Shown: one piece after another, positions 4,255-5,325 of the stretch
How the letters are laid out: every line of letters begins with the position of its first letter
How positions within the stretch are numbered: the first letter of the stretch is position 1
Assembly: GCA_938003875.1 (NCBI GenBank)
Contig: CALKWO010000005.1
Coordinates: forward strand, 1 to 5,325
Source: an uncultured bacterium
GTDB lineage: Bacteria > Planctomycetota > Uabimicrobiia > Uabimicrobiales > JABWCH01
DNA: 5,325 nt
Reading direction: 5' to 3'
Notes under the pieces: model-generated
What the model was told of the DNA's origin: nothing
What the model saw: the letters and a program-made list of their open reading frames with translations, nothing else
Databases searched by the model: none
Made by a program: the position numbers and the translations under genes

Positions 4255-5196
4255 ATGAAGAAAGAGTCCAATGTTTACGCCTATATCCGAGTGAGCCGCG
4301 ATACCCAGACCACGGAAAACCAGCGGTTTGAAATCCTCAAGTTCGCGGATTCCAAAAAACTCCAGATTGATGAATGGGTCGAGGAAACAGTAAGCGGCAC
4401 AAAGAAAGTTCAAGACAGGAAACTCGGTCAGGTTATCGGGAAACTCAAGAAAGATGATATCCTAATCGCGACTGAGATGAGCCGACTTGGCAGGAGCCTC
4501 ATGGAGGTCATGAGTATCTTAAACAGCCTCATGGAGCGAAACGTAAAAGTTTTTACCGTAAAAGAGGGTTACGAGCTTGGGAATAATATCAACTCGAAAG
4601 TCTTAGCATTCGCGTTCAGCCTGTCTGCTGAGATTGAGCGAAAGCTGATATCACAGAGAACCAAAGAAGCTTTGGCTCGAAAAAAAAGCGAGGGAAAAAA
4701 GCTCGGACGGCCCAAAGGCCGACTCTCAACAACGACCAAACTTACAGGCAAAGAAGAGCAGATCAAGGAACTCCTCGCAAAAGACATCTCCTATAGTGCT
4801 ATTGGCCGGATTCTCGGAGTAAACAGGATTACGGTGACAAATTTTGTAGCGAGTAGGAAACTGAAAGAGAAGGATTTTAAAACATCGAATAATTCCAAAG
4901 ACCAGCTTAAAACAATAAAAGTGAAATTATGGCTTCGAGTTAAGAATAATAGCAAGTTCGTGAGAGGCAAAGGGAAAGTCCGTAGTGAGATTGAGGAAGA
5001 ATGTCTCGAACGATATGATATGAAAAAATCTCGAAATGACAGTTGGGATTATGAGCTTACCATCCCGTATACAGACGATCAAGATTTAGAGAAAATTATT
5101 GATGAGCTTCTATCTGAAGCGCATAGTATCGCAAATAGACGAAATTGTTTTATTGAGACAGATGTAAGAGAAATAGACGGCGAGCGGTCGTGGTAA
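4255..5196 (+). CDS. Serine recombinase (resolvase/invertase) with extra C-terminal domain
   Basis: Predicted site-specific DNA recombinase of 313 residues. The N-terminal catalytic domain (about 1-145) begins VYAYIRVSRDTQ, with the nucleophile S14 and the active-site R12. EMSRLGRS (74-81) supplies the conserved pair R77 and R80. The long dimer helix follows (AEIERKLISQRTKEAL, 125-140), then the usual GRPKG hinge (151-155) and a Hin/resolvase-type helix-turn-helix (about 165-203, with SYSAIGRILGVNRITV). This much equals a normal resolvase or invertase of about 200 residues and looks intact. Residues about 221-313 are extra: KVKLWLRV, then a helical stretch, YELTIPY (266-272), DLEKIIDELLSEA and CFIETDVREID. 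The pattern suggests a small separate alpha/beta domain that I do not recognise. No inverted recombination sites or invertible segment were found, so resolvase, invertase or transposon-partner roles all stay open. Confidence 0.9.
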   Translation: MKKESNVYAYIRVSRDTQTTENQRFEILKFADSKKLQIDEWVEETVSGTKKVQDRKLGQVIGKLKKDDILIATEMSRLGRSLMEVMSILNSLMERNVKVFTVKEGYELGNNINSKVLAFAFSLSAEIERKLISQRTKEALARKKSEGKKLGRPKGRLSTTTKLTGKEEQIKELLAKDISYSAIGRILGVNRITVTNFVASRKLKEKDFKTSNNSKDQLKTIKVKLWLRVKNNSKFVRGKGKVRSEIEEECLERYDMKKSRNDSWDYELTIPYTDDQDLEKIIDELLSEAHSIANRRNCFIETDVREIDGERSW

Positions 5197-5325
5197 GCAA
5201 TATTATGCTTTTCATGCCCGGCTATCTCTCTGGAGTCAGAACAATATTTCTAATAACTAATAATTTTAATTACGTGCCGTTCGGTAACTTTATAACGAGT
5301 TTCATAAATTGAGAAAAAGTTTGCC
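5197..5325. other. Non-coding tail after the recombinase
   Basis: No gene is supported in these 129 bp. A short inverted repeat AAGCA (5195-5199) and TGCTT (5206-5210) followed by TT overlaps the recombinase stop codon. Its 5-bp stem is too weak to call a terminator with confidence. The rest is AT-rich with no recognised motif. Confidence 0.4.

Noticed and set aside
4216..4413. Minus-strand frame of 65 codons at the start of the recombinase
   Set aside because: It lies largely antisense to the conserved catalytic domain and shows no motif or ribosome site.
5194..5212. Small hairpin overlapping the recombinase stop codon
   Set aside because: A 5-bp AT-containing stem with a 6-nt loop is too weak to be called a terminator.

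Overview
The window looks like chromosomal or accessory DNA from an AT-rich Gram-negative bacterium. The Gram-negative assignment rests on inference: an ECF sigma factor, a single-pass anti-sigma factor, and a third protein with a Sec signal peptide that would end up in a periplasm. Nothing fixes the taxon. Planctomycete-like or candidate-phylum lineages are a guess from the general look of the sigma factor and the Lys/Glu-rich coiled coil.

Left part (1-1046, plus strand): a perfect 9-bp hairpin followed by Ts at 17-40, then a GNAT acetyltransferase and a small P-loop kinase-like protein 19 nt apart. Centre (1107-3067, minus strand): a compact three-gene operon encoding an ECF sigma factor, a zinc-finger anti-sigma factor with one membrane segment, and an exported coiled-coil protein that contains a recent 54-residue tandem duplication. 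Each downstream gene starts 8 nt inside the end of the gene before it, so translation is probably coupled. Upstream of the sigma gene lie a good match to a sigma-E-type promoter (GAACTG-N17-TCTGA), a possible housekeeping promoter, and a perfect 18-bp palindrome on its -35 region. Right part: a minus-strand pRiA4b ORF-3-family protein (3311-3904) with its own promoter candidate, an AT-rich divergent spacer of about 350 bp, and a plus-strand serine recombinase (4255-5196) with an unusual C-terminal domain of about 93 residues.

Working model: the three central genes form an envelope-sensing circuit. The anti-sigma factor holds the sigma factor at the membrane, and the exported coiled-coil protein either senses the signal or is the output, as in Cnr/Cpx/Zra-type systems. 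The circuit probably feeds back on its own promoter. The pRiA4b-like protein and the recombinase on one side, and the hairpin with two unrelated small enzymes on the other, suggest the operon sits among mobile or accessory DNA. No rRNA, tRNA, CRISPR array or complete insertion sequence was seen.
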